A stretch of DNA of 17,009 nt, taken from NCBI GenBank assembly GCA_039180225.1, contig JBCDDQ010000081.1, positions 1-17,009 on the forward strand. Reading direction: 5' to 3'. Numbering within the stretch: position 1 is the first letter of the stretch; each line of letters begins with the position of its first letter. The position numbers and the translations under genes are program-made. Shown here in pieces: positions 1 through 6,041 of the stretch. The stretch comes from JAAEUE01 sp039180225. GTDB lineage: Bacteria > Pseudomonadota > Alphaproteobacteria > Rhizobiales > CAJQND01. The notes beneath the pieces were generated by a model. The model ran no database searches and was not told the origin of the DNA. It saw nothing but the letters and a program-made list of their open reading frames with translations.

Positions 1-74
1 ATGATCAGAACTTTTCTCAAAGGGTTATCCACCGCATGGCTGTTGTCTCGCATGGTTTCATATAGGGTGCGGAT

Positions 75-581
75 ATGGCAAAAACGATTCGCATTCTTGG
101 CATTGACCCGGGCCTGCGCCGCACCGGCTGGGGCATCATCTCATCGCAAGGCAGCCGGCTCAGCCACGTGGCCAATGGCACCCTGAAAACCGATGCATCC
201 GCGTCGCTTTCAGAGCGTCTGGTGCAGCTGCATGTGCAGCTTTCCGCCGTGCTGACGGAGTGGGACCCGGACGAGGCGGCGGTGGAGGAAACCTTCGTCA
301 ACAAGGACGCCCGCGCCACCTTGAAGCTGGGTCAGGCCCGGGGGATCGCTTTGCTGGTGCCCGCCAGTGCTGGGCTCAGGGTGGCGGAATATGCACCCAA
401 CATGGTGAAGAAGTCGGTGGTGGGGGCCGGCCACGCCCACAAGGACCAGATCGGTGCCATGATCAACATCCTCCTGCCGCGTTGTTCGCCCGACAGCGCC
501 GACGCCGCCGACGCCCTGGCCGTGGCCATCACCCACGCCCACCACCGCCAGGCGCTTGAGGTGGAAAAGCTGGCGGGGTAG
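75..581 (+). CDS. ruvC: Holliday junction resolvase RuvC
   Basis: RuvC is the endonuclease that cuts Holliday junctions symmetrically after RuvAB branch migration; it works on DNA in the cytoplasm as a dimer. The 168-residue protein has the usual family length. It opens with LGIDPGLRRTGWG, giving catalytic Asp11. It then has AVEETF (Glu71), and DAADALAVAITH near the C terminus (Asp143 and Asp146), so the four acidic metal-binding residues of the RNase H-like fold are all present. The ATG is preceded by AGGGTG at 64-69, a modest ribosome binding site. The next gene in the set, ruvA, is 342 bases away, a larger gap than between the other ruv genes. No LexA box was seen in the 74 bases upstream, so ruvC may be constitutive. 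The family call is secure. Confidence 0.97.
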   Translation: MAKTIRILGIDPGLRRTGWGIISSQGSRLSHVANGTLKTDASASLSERLVQLHVQLSAVLTEWDPDEAAVEETFVNKDARATLKLGQARGIALLVPASAGLRVAEYAPNMVKKSVVGAGHAHKDQIGAMINILLPRCSPDSADAADALAVAITHAHHRQALEVEKLAG

Positions 582-589
582 GCGAGTAT

Positions 590-604
590 GTTCTTGACTT
601 GTTC
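590..604 (+). promoter_or_regulatory. LexA (SOS) box, GTTC-N7-GTTC
   Basis: The bases GTTC at 590-593 and GTTC at 601-604 are separated by exactly seven AT-rich bases. This is the direct-repeat LexA operator known from Alphaproteobacteria such as Caulobacter and Rhodobacter. It lies 9 bases after the ruvC stop codon and overlaps a -35-like TTGACT at 594-599, a position where a repressor would block transcription. A weak candidate -10 (TTAGGT, 615-620) follows at a short 15-base spacing. Inferred role: SOS control of the downstream small ORFs, ruvA, ruvB and ybgC. The match is exact; binding is inferred. Confidence 0.7.
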
Positions 605-641
605 TTGCTTTTCGTTAGGTGTTTCCTAAGGGGAGTTGCGC

Positions 642-719
642 ATGCGTTCAAAGGGAATCCGACTGATTGGGCAGAACTTCTGTGTCTGGAAAACGCTAAG
701 AGCGCAGTCCCAACAATGA
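642..719 (+). CDS. Possible 25-residue small protein or leader peptide
   Basis: A short reading frame, ATG at 642 to TGA at 717-719, encodes a basic 25-residue peptide starting MRSKGIRLIGQN. The main support is a strong ribosome binding site, AAGGGGAG at 628-635, six bases before the ATG. It would be the first start codon on a transcript initiated at the LexA-controlled promoter just upstream. The peptide resembles nothing I recognise and has no membrane segment. It could be a translated leader for the ruvAB unit, or chance. The next frame starts 31 bases after its stop. Confidence 0.3.
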   Translation: MRSKGIRLIGQNFCVWKTLRAQSQQ

Positions 720-750
720 GCGTTATCTTGAGCCAGTCGAGGATGTAAGC

Positions 751-927
751 GTGAGTGAGGTTAATCCGGACATCGCCCGCCAGCGTCGCATGGAAGCGTT
801 CCGGCTTTGGCTGGAGAGGGTGCAAGGCACTGGCGACAGTGGTTTAAGCACGGATGAAATCATGGATATGACGCGGGGCCCATTTGATGATGTCGACCTT
901 CGCCATAATCGGAAATCCAAACCATGA
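751..927 (+). CDS. Hypothetical 58-residue protein upstream of ruvA
   Basis: A GTG-initiated frame of 58 codons whose TGA (925-927) overlaps the ruvA ATG (924-926) in the ATGA arrangement typical of translational coupling. GAGGA at 739-743 lies seven bases before the GTG, and no other start exists between the in-frame stop at 697-699 and this GTG. The peptide is highly charged and predicted helical at residues 8-25 (ARQRRMEAFRLWLERVQ), followed by LSTDEIMDMTRG at about 32-43 and a basic tail. I do not recognise a family. The DEIMxxTRG-like segment faintly recalls the C-terminal tails of small antitoxins, but no toxin gene is next to it and I do not assign that role. Position suggests expression with ruvAB under LexA control. 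Confidence 0.65.
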   Translation: MSEVNPDIARQRRMEAFRLWLERVQGTGDSGLSTDEIMDMTRGPFDDVDLRHNRKSKP

Positions 928-1538
928 TCGGTAAGCTCAAAGGTGTGGTGGATTCCTTCGGGGAAGATTGGGTGATCGTCGATGTGGGCGGTGTGGGCTA
1001 TCATGTGAACTGCTCCGCCAAGACCCTTGGCAATTTGCCGCCCGCCGGCGAAGCCATATCGCTCGCCATCGAAACCTATGTGCGCGAGGACCAGATCCGC
1101 CTGTTCGGCTTTGCCGCCGAACTGGAGCGCGAATGGTTTCGCCTGCTGCTCACCGTGCAGGGGGTGGGCACCAAGGTGGCGCTGGCGATCCTGTCTGTCC
1201 TGTCGGCCTCTGATCTTGCCAATGCGGTGGCGCTGCAGGACAAGGCGGTGGTCTCCCAGGCCCCGGGCGTCGGGCCCAAGGTGGCGCAGCGCATCGTGTC
1301 CGAGCTAAAAGACAAGGCGCCCGCCTTCGTGCCCACAGACGGCGCGGGGGCAAATCTCGCCACCGCCATCGCGGCGAACACCGGCACCGCGGTGACCGAC
1401 GCCATTTCCGCCCTCACCAATCTCGGCTATGGCCAGACCCAGGCGGCCCCCGCCGTCGGGCTGGCCGTGAAGGAGGCGGGCGATGAGGCGTCCGCTGAGG
1501 TTCTGATCCGGCTTGCCCTGAAGGAACTGGCCCGGTGA
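924..1538 (+). CDS. ruvA: Holliday junction branch migration complex subunit RuvA
   Basis: RuvA forms a tetramer that clamps the four-way junction and loads the RuvB motor. The 204 residues show the standard layout. An N-terminal OB fold spans about 1-62 and ends VREDQIRLFGF; Glu55-Asp56 there match the acidic pin. Two helix-hairpin-helix motifs follow, TVQGVGTKVALAIL (about 77-90) and QAPGVGPKVAQRIVSELKDK (about 112-131). A flexible Ala/Thr-rich linker leads to the small C-terminal RuvB-binding domain (about 155-204, DAISALTNLGYG). The ATG overlaps the stop of the preceding 58-codon gene, and its own TGA overlaps the ruvB GTG, so the genes are translationally coupled. Probably SOS-inducible through the LexA box at 590-604. 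Confidence 0.97.
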   Translation: MIGKLKGVVDSFGEDWVIVDVGGVGYHVNCSAKTLGNLPPAGEAISLAIETYVREDQIRLFGFAAELEREWFRLLLTVQGVGTKVALAILSVLSASDLANAVALQDKAVVSQAPGVGPKVAQRIVSELKDKAPAFVPTDGAGANLATAIAANTGTAVTDAISALTNLGYGQTQAAPAVGLAVKEAGDEASAEVLIRLALKELAR

Positions 1539-2584
1539 GCGAGGACCGTCTGGTAGAAGGCGCCGAGCGGGGCGAAGATGCGTCAGAGGGCTCGATCCGC
1601 CCGCTGGTGCTGAGCGATTTCATCGGCCAGTCCCGGGCCAAGTCCAACCTGAAGGTGTTCATTGAGGCGGCCAAGTCCCGCGGTGAGCCGCTGGACCATG
1701 TGCTGTTCGCCGGCCCGCCCGGCCTTGGCAAGACCACGCTGGCACAGATCGTCGCCCGCGAACTGGGGGTCAACTTCCGCGCCACCTCCGGTCCGGTGAT
1801 CGCCAAGGCCGGCGATCTGGCCGCGCTCCTGACAAATCTGGAAGAGCGCGATGTGCTGTTCATTGACGAGATCCACCGGCTCAATCCGGCTGTGGAGGAG
1901 GTGCTCTACCCGGCCATGGAGGACTTCCAGCTCGACCTCATCATCGGCGAAGGGCCCGCGGCGCGCTCGGTGCGCATCGATCTGGCGCACTTCACCCTGG
2001 TGGGCGCCACCACCCGCACCGGGCTGTTGACCACGCCGCTGAGAGACCGTTTCGGCATTCCGGTGCGCCTTGATTTTTATGACGAGACCGAGCTCCTCAG
2101 CATTGTGGAACGCGGCGCCCGGGTGCTCGGCGTGGCGCTGAGTGCCGACGGCGCCGGCGAAATCGCCCGGCGCTCCAGAGGCACGCCGCGCATTGCCGGC
2201 CGTCTGCTCCGCCGGGTGAGAGACTTTGCCTCTGTGGCCGGTGTGGATGAGATTGACCAGGCCGCCGCCGATAAGGCGCTTGGCCATCTGGAGGTGGACA
2301 AGCGCGGCCTGGATGCGCTCGACCATCGCTATCTTCGGGCCGTGGCCATCAATTTCGGCGGCGGGCCGGTGGGGATTGAGACCATCGCCGCCTCTCTGTC
2401 CGAGGCGCGTGATGCCATTGAAGAGATCATCGAGCCATATCTCATCCAGCAGGGCTTTGTGAACAGAACGCCGCGCGGCCGCATTCTCACCCCACATGCA
2501 TTCGATCATCTGGGTTTGGCCACGCCCACCAGCCTGGCCACGAAACAGGCCGAACTGTTCTCGAGCGATCCTGATGGCGAATGA
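1535..2584 (+). CDS. ruvB: Holliday junction branch migration ATPase RuvB
   Basis: RuvB is the hexameric AAA+ motor that pumps DNA through the RuvA-bound junction. The 349-residue protein has the full family length. It carries Walker A GPPGLGKT (about 60-67), Walker B LFIDEIH (108-114), sensor 1 in GATTR (157-161), an arginine finger in TTPLRDRFG (about 170-172), and a sensor-2 helix after RGTPRIAGRLLRRVRDF. The C-terminal winged-helix domain contains GGGPVGIETIAASLSEARD and ends near TPHAFDHLGL. The start is GTG at 1535, inside the ruvA stop (GTGA overlap). The N-terminal extension of about 25 residues is rich in acidic residues and not conserved in character. The downstream ybgC start lies 11 bases inside its 3' end. 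Confidence 0.97.
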   Translation: MSEDRLVEGAERGEDASEGSIRPLVLSDFIGQSRAKSNLKVFIEAAKSRGEPLDHVLFAGPPGLGKTTLAQIVARELGVNFRATSGPVIAKAGDLAALLTNLEERDVLFIDEIHRLNPAVEEVLYPAMEDFQLDLIIGEGPAARSVRIDLAHFTLVGATTRTGLLTTPLRDRFGIPVRLDFYDETELLSIVERGARVLGVALSADGAGEIARRSRGTPRIAGRLLRRVRDFASVAGVDEIDQAAADKALGHLEVDKRGLDALDHRYLRAVAINFGGGPVGIETIAASLSEARDAIEEIIEPYLIQQGFVNRTPRGRILTPHAFDHLGLATPTSLATKQAELFSSDPDGE

Positions 2585-3026
2585 TGCGTGGCCGGACATT
2601 GCCGGCAAAATCGAAGACGGTGTGCACCGGCTGGCGGTGCGGGTCTATTATGAGGACACCGATTTTTCCGGAGCGGTCTACCATGCCAATTATCTGAAGT
2701 TCTGCGAGCGCGGCCGCTCCGATTGTCTGCGCCTTCTGGGCGTTCACCATCATGAATTGCATTGGCATGAGACCGAGGGGCGCATGGGCTTCGTGGTGCG
2801 GCGCATGGTGTGCGATTATTTGCGGCCTGCGCGGATTGATGATCTGCTGGTTGTGGAGAGCCGGTTCCTGGCGTTGCGGGGTGCGCGCATGGAGATTGCC
2901 CAAAGGGTGATGCGCGGCGATGAGGTATTGTTCACCGCGGAGGTAACGGCCGCGCTGGTGGACGGCAACGGGCGGCCCAAACGCATGCCGGCGGCAATCG
3001 CCGAGGCGGTGGGGCGCTATTTGTAG
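2574..3026 (+). CDS. ybgC: YbgC-family acyl-CoA thioesterase (Tol-Pal associated)
   Basis: This is a single hotdog-fold thioesterase of 150 residues, the usual YbgC size. The signature VYYEDTDFSGAVYHANYLKF (about 24-43) contains the catalytic aspartate, and the helix that follows it (FCERGRSDCLR) is also characteristic. YbgC enzymes hydrolyse acyl-CoA thioesters and associate with phospholipid synthesis enzymes at the membrane; the gene is normally the first of the tol-pal cluster. I chose the ATG at 2574, which overlaps the ruvB 3' end, because longer frames only add residues translated from ruvB sequence. Here ybgC stays with ruvAB but is cut off from tolQ by about 3 kb holding another gene pair and repeats. 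Confidence 0.92.
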   Translation: MANDAWPDIAGKIEDGVHRLAVRVYYEDTDFSGAVYHANYLKFCERGRSDCLRLLGVHHHELHWHETEGRMGFVVRRMVCDYLRPARIDDLLVVESRFLALRGARMEIAQRVMRGDEVLFTAEVTAALVDGNGRPKRMPAAIAEAVGRYL

Positions 3027-3041
3027 CGGGTAACAACACCC

Positions 3042-3120
3042 CCCGCGCCCTTGCGCACGCGAGGGCCCATAGCTCACACCGATCCCTTGGCTGAGAAGGT
3101 CCTCGCTTTCGCAAGGACGC
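3042..3120 (+). repeat. Bipartite REP-like repeat, family F1, copy 1
   Basis: Two short hairpins about 30 bases apart make up the unit. The first is GCCCTTGC-GCAC-GCGAGGGC; the second is GTCCTCGC-TTTC-GCAAGGAC with one mismatch. The same 79-80-base unit recurs at 10163-10242 in this orientation and at 5737-5815 inverted. It starts 15 bases after the ybgC stop codon. It may affect mRNA stability, but no T-run follows, so it is not a normal intrinsic terminator. Confidence 0.8.
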
Positions 3121-3153
3121 GGATGAAGACCCCGTCATCCCCGCACTATCTCC

Positions 3154-3251
3154 CGTCATCCCCGCGCACGCGGGGACCCAGAGCGGCCTGGAATTGAGCG
3201 TGCGGCCTCTGGGCCCCGGATATTTTGCTGGTGCAAAATTCCGGGGTGACG
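3154..3251 (+). repeat. Palindromic MITE-like repeat, family F2, copy 1
   Basis: A 98-base element bounded by near-inverted ends (CGTCATCCCCG and CCGGGGTGACG). Inside are a hairpin CCCCGCG-CA-CGCGGGG, a long-range pairing of GGGACCCAGAG with CTCTGGGCCCC, and a hairpin CCGGATATTTTGC-TGGT-GCAAAATTCCGG with one bulge. Copies are at 3287-3380 (same strand) and 5627-5719 (inverted). A partial copy of its left end precedes it at 3133-3153. Confidence 0.82.
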
Positions 3252-3286
3252 TGGATGGGGACGTAATGGATCTCCGCACTATCTCC

Positions 3287-3380
3287 CGTCATCCCCGCGC
3301 ACGCGGGGACCCAGGGCAACGGGGAAGGGCGCGGCCTCTGGGCCCCGGATATTCTGTTGGCGCAAAATTCCGGGGTGACG
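3287..3380 (+). repeat. Palindromic MITE-like repeat, family F2, copy 2
   Basis: This is a second, slightly shorter copy of the F2 element. It and copy 1 share an exact 40-base block that runs from 13 bases outside the element into it (3141-3180 and 3274-3313), so the two probably arose by a tandem duplication with a period of about 133 bases. The central spacer differs between copies, while both hairpin arms are conserved. It ends 35 bases short of the 3' end of the minus-strand flavoprotein gene. Confidence 0.82.
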
Positions 3381-3414
3381 GTGATGGGGCAAGGGCGGGG
3401 GAGTCAGGCCGACC

Positions 3415-4071
3415 TTACCCAAAGCGAAACCCGCTCACATGTTCCGGCACCTCAACGCTGGCCAGGTTCCTGGGGTCCGCCTCCACGGGCATTACCCGCG
3501 GGGCCAGCGGGATCACGCCGGCCCAGACCGGCAGAGCATAGTCTTCCTCATCGTCCACCGGCCCGCCGGCGCGCACCTTGGCGGAGGCCTCGTCGATGGG
3601 CATGGATAAAATCGTGGTCGCCTTCAGCTCCTGACCGGTCATCGCGCGCAGCGTCTCCCAGCGGCCGGGGAAGAGCCCGTCCACGAAAGCCTTCAGGCGC
3701 GCCTCCTTGGCGTCCGTCTCCTCAACCTTCCGGGCCGTGCCAAACAGCGTGACGGAGCGGTAGTTGACCGAATGATGAAACCCGGACCGCGCCAGAACAA
3801 ATCCGTCGAGGGCGGAAGCCGTCAGACACACCTCAGTGCCTTCGGACTTGCGCAGCATGCGGCTGGCCGCCGAGCCGTGCCAGTACACATGATCGCCCTC
3901 GCGCCACTGAAACGTGGGCGTCACCACCGGCGCGCCGTCCAACACATAGGCCACATGGGCCAGCGGCAACACATCCAAAAGGCCATAGACGCTGTCTTGA
4001 TCATACGCGCCGCGCTCATAGAGCCGGCGCAAGCGGGTGCGCTCGCTGGGCGCCTCAGAAGATCTGCTCAT
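3415..4071 (-). CDS. Pyridoxamine 5'-phosphate oxidase-like flavin-binding protein
   Basis: This 218-residue protein fits the split-barrel flavin-binding family related to pyridoxamine 5'-phosphate oxidase (Pyridox_ox_2 type). Recognisable segments are SERTRLRRLYERGAYD near the N terminus, VYWHGSAASRML, DGFVLARSGFHHSVNYRSV, and PVDDEEDYALPVWAGVIPL near the C terminus. Members bind FMN or other flavins; the substrate is unknown, and true pyridoxamine oxidase activity is not implied. I chose the ATG at 4071 because GGAG (4079-4082) lies seven bases upstream; in-frame starts at 4086 and 4113 have no such site. It is divergent from the MocR-type regulator with a 90-base gap, so that regulator is its likely controller. 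The pair is embedded between inverted repeat arrays. Confidence 0.88.
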   Translation of the reverse strand: MSRSSEAPSERTRLRRLYERGAYDQDSVYGLLDVLPLAHVAYVLDGAPVVTPTFQWREGDHVYWHGSAASRMLRKSEGTEVCLTASALDGFVLARSGFHHSVNYRSVTLFGTARKVEETDAKEARLKAFVDGLFPGRWETLRAMTGQELKATTILSMPIDEASAKVRAGGPVDDEEDYALPVWAGVIPLAPRVMPVEADPRNLASVEVPEHVSGFRFG

Positions 4072-4084
4072 CAGGGAACTCCAC

Positions 4085-4105
4085 ATTTGCGTTTTCTTGG
4101 CAAAT
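4085..4105. promoter_or_regulatory. Candidate operator in the divergent promoter region
   Basis: A perfect inverted repeat, ATTTGC-N9-GCAAAT, lies midway between the divergent flavoprotein and MocR-type genes. Its right arm overlaps the -35 hexamer proposed for the regulator gene. MocR proteins usually bind sites in the gap to a divergent target gene, so this is a natural candidate. The site is seen in the sequence; binding is inferred. Confidence 0.35.
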
Positions 4106-4125
4106 AGGGTCAAAATGGTTATTAA
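4097..4125 (+). promoter_or_regulatory. Candidate sigma70-type promoter of the MocR-like gene
   Basis: TTGGCA (4097-4102) and TATTAA (4120-4125) are separated by 17 bases, a good match to the vegetative consensus in an AT-rich stretch. The proposed start codon is at 4162, leaving a leader of about 30 bases. Confidence 0.4.
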
Positions 4126-4161
4126 GAAATATCCAATTCAGAAAGATTTGAAGATACCACT

Positions 4162-5625
4162 TTGTCCAAACCAGACACATTCAGTCCTGCCCTCCTGGGC
4201 GTTGCCTTGGAGGCCGACACCGCCAAGCCGGCCTATCAGCAGCTTTATGAGCAGCTGCGCGATCTCATCTTGTCCGGGCGCTTGGCATCGGGCGCGCGGC
4301 TGCCTTCCACGCGCGGTTTCTCGAAGGAATTGGGCCTGTCGCGCACCACGCTAATCACCGCCTATGACCAGCTGACAAGCGAGGGATATCTGGAGGCACG
4401 GCGCGGGGCGGGGATCTTCGTGGCCCAGTTTTCGCCGGAACAATTGATGCTGGTGAACAGCGCCGCGACGCCGATGGTCCCCAAGCCGGGCCTGTCTCAA
4501 GAGCCGCCCGCCCGCTCCATACCCTTCTCCATCCGCGCCACGTCGCCTGCCGATTTTCCCCGTGCAGAATGGGCGCGCCTTCTGCAGAAGACCTGGCGTG
4601 GCCCCATCGCGAGCCATTTCGGCGAGCCCCAGGTGGAAGGAGACGCCAATTTGAAGGCGGCCATTGCCGATCACTTGCGCACCTGGCGCGGCATTTCCTG
4701 TGCGCCGGATCAGGTCTTGATCACCAGCGGATCGGGCGAATCGGTTGATCTGATCACCCGGGTGCTGTGCGCGCCGGGCGACCGGGTGTGGCTGGAAAAT
4801 CCCGGCTATATGCCCATGCGCTGCAAGATCGTGGAGAAAGGCCTGGCCCCGGTCTATGTGCCGGTGGACCGCGAGGGGTTGATGGTGGCCCGCGGGGTGG
4901 ATCTTGCCAAATCCGCCCGCATGGCCATTGCCACGCCGCCCCGCCAGTTTCCCCTGGGCATGACCATGTCGCTGGCCCGCCGGCTCGACTTTCTGGACTG
5001 GGCCCGCCGGGCCGGGGCCTGGATTGTGGAAGATGATTATGACAGCGAGTTCCGCTACGAGGGCCGGCCCCTGGCCGCGCTCATGAGCATGGACGAGACG
5101 GACCGGGTTCTTTATCTGGGCAGTTTCTCCAAGGTGATGTTCAAGTCGCTTCGGCTTGGCTATCTGGTGGTGCCGCCGGGGTTGGCGTCGAGGTTCCATC
5201 AGGTTCATGGCGAGGTGGGGCCTCAAGCCTCAAGCGTTGCCCAGCCGGCGCTGGCGGAGTTCATCACGTCCGGCCAGTTTGCCGCCCATATCCGCCGCAT
5301 GCGCCGGCTTTATGCCAGGCGGCGCAGTTTTCTCTTGGATCAGCTTGTGGAACATTGCGGCGGGCTTCTCACGCCCCAACCGGCCAACAGCGGCATGCAC
5401 ATTGTCGTGAGCTTGGCAGAGCGGCTTCGGGCGCGCCATTCGGATGTGGAGATCTGCGCACGCCTTCGCGCGCGCGGCGTGGAGGCGCAAAGTCTGTCGG
5501 GGTTCTATGCGGAAGGTTCTGAGGCGGGCGAGGGGCTGTTGCTCGGGTTTTCCGGGTTTGAGGAAGGGGAACTGGAGGAGGCTGTCGGGAAGATGAGGCA
5601 GGTCTTGAAAGAGCTTGCCGCCTGA
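4162..5625 (+). CDS. MocR/PdxR-type GntR-family regulator with aminotransferase domain
   Basis: This 487-residue protein fuses an N-terminal GntR winged helix-turn-helix to a class I aminotransferase-like domain. The DNA-binding part spans about 22-88 (PAYQQLYEQLRDLILSGRL, then LPSTRGFSKELGLSRTTL and GAGIFVA). The fold I domain runs from about 125 to the end. It includes SGSGESVDLI, ENPGYM, EDDYDSEFRYEGRP (Asp292 region) and GSFSKVMFKSLRLGY, with Lys324 as the expected PLP Schiff-base lysine. Regulators of this type sense PLP or amino-group ligands and usually control a divergent neighbour, here the flavoprotein gene. The start is TTG at 4162 with GAAG about nine bases upstream; no ATG or GTG exists between the in-frame stop at 4123-4125 and this codon. 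The exact regulon (vitamin B6, GABA, taurine or other) cannot be told. Confidence 0.92.
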   Translation: MSKPDTFSPALLGVALEADTAKPAYQQLYEQLRDLILSGRLASGARLPSTRGFSKELGLSRTTLITAYDQLTSEGYLEARRGAGIFVAQFSPEQLMLVNSAATPMVPKPGLSQEPPARSIPFSIRATSPADFPRAEWARLLQKTWRGPIASHFGEPQVEGDANLKAAIADHLRTWRGISCAPDQVLITSGSGESVDLITRVLCAPGDRVWLENPGYMPMRCKIVEKGLAPVYVPVDREGLMVARGVDLAKSARMAIATPPRQFPLGMTMSLARRLDFLDWARRAGAWIVEDDYDSEFRYEGRPLAALMSMDETDRVLYLGSFSKVMFKSLRLGYLVVPPGLASRFHQVHGEVGPQASSVAQPALAEFITSGQFAAHIRRMRRLYARRRSFLLDQLVEHCGGLLTPQPANSGMHIVVSLAERLRARHSDVEICARLRARGVEAQSLSGFYAEGSEAGEGLLLGFSGFEEGELEEAVGKMRQVLKELAA

Positions 5626-5626
5626 C

Positions 5627-5719
5627 CGTCATCCCGGAATTTTGCACAAGCAAAATATCCGGGACCCACGAGCAGCGGAGAACTGCGGCCTCTGGGTCGC
5701 CGTGTTCGCGGGGATGACG
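5627..5719 (-). repeat. Palindromic MITE-like repeat, family F2, inverted copy
   Basis: This is an F2 element in reverse orientation relative to the copies at 3154 and 3287. It starts CGTCATCCCGG directly after the regulator's stop codon and ends GGGATGACG. The TTTTGC/GCAAAA hairpin is well kept; the CCCCGCG hairpin is degraded (CGTGTTCGCGGGG), so this copy seems older or less constrained. Confidence 0.78.
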
Positions 5720-5736
5720 ATTATATCGGTTTCCCG

Positions 5737-5815
5737 CGTCCTTGCGAAAGCGAGGACCTTCTGCGCCAAGGGAGTGGTGCGCGCCATGGCCGCCCGTGTG
5801 CGCAGGGGAGCAGGA
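5737..5815 (-). repeat. Bipartite REP-like repeat, family F1, inverted copy
   Basis: Read on the minus strand this aligns along its full length with the F1 unit at 3042-3120. The GTCCTTGCGAAAGCGAGGAC half is unchanged, while the other half has several substitutions that weaken its hairpin. Together with the adjoining inverted F2 copy it mirrors the array on the other side of the gene pair. Confidence 0.72.
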
Positions 5816-6041
5816 GGAGCGGGAACTCATAAACCGCCCGATCGTAACCATCTGTTAACCAGGAATTGCTCATGTGCCCGTAAGGAGCTAAAGGTGCGTG
5901 GGCAATCGGCTGGGCTCAACGAGTAGGGCGCCTTAAACGCCGCAGTTTTGACATAGTTAATCGGCTTTTAGCAGCGCGCGCCGCCGAAGGACCGGCGCCG
6001 GTTTGCTCCACGAACAAAGCAGTCTTAAGGGCATCGCTTAC
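5816..6041 (+). promoter_or_regulatory. tolQ upstream region with CtrA-like box and -35-like motif
   Basis: No gene is seen in these 226 bases. GTAA-CCATCTG-TTAAC at 5844-5859 matches the CtrA consensus TTAA-N7-TTAAC except for its first base. TTGACA at 5948-5953 is a perfect -35 hexamer, but no good -10 follows at normal spacing (only TTTTAG-like sequence). A 12-base palindrome, ACCGGCGCCGGT, lies at 5990-6001 in the presumed leader. The tol cluster most likely has its own promoter here, since repeats and other genes separate it from ybgC. Cell-cycle control is an inference. Confidence 0.4.

Noticed and set aside
1..186. Frame starting at the first base and overlapping ruvC
   Set aside because: It overlaps the ruvC 5' end in another frame and has no ribosome binding site in view; the translation has no recognisable feature.
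751..927. Antitoxin role for the 58-residue protein based on its DEIMDMTRG segment
   Set aside because: The similarity is a vague impression, there is no DNA-binding fold in view and no toxin gene adjacent.
1583..2608. Open frame of 341 codons on the minus strand opposite ruvB
   Set aside because: It is fully antisense to ruvB, which has every expected motif; long antisense frames are common in GC-rich genes and its translation shows no family features.
3133..3380. Possible CRISPR array because of direct repeats
   Set aside because: Only two full units occur, they are internally palindromic over nearly 100 bases, and there are no uniform spacers or cas genes.
3194..3541. Frame of 115 codons across the left repeat array
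   Set aside because: It translates the duplicated F2 units and then antisense of the flavoprotein gene; the repeated peptide is a by-product of the DNA repeat.
4085..4113. Minus-strand promoter for the flavoprotein gene (TTGACC, 17 bases, GCAAAT)
   Set aside because: Transcription from it would start inside or after the gene's ribosome binding site, and the -10 match is poor.
4351..5226. Open frame of 291 codons on the minus strand opposite the MocR-like gene
   Set aside because: Its His/Gly/Pro-rich translation is typical of a shadow frame, and the sense strand encodes a clear GntR-aminotransferase fusion.
5615..5926. Frame of 103 codons between the MocR-like gene and tolQ
   Set aside because: It is made mostly of the inverted F2 and F1 repeats, so its openness reflects repeat composition rather than coding.
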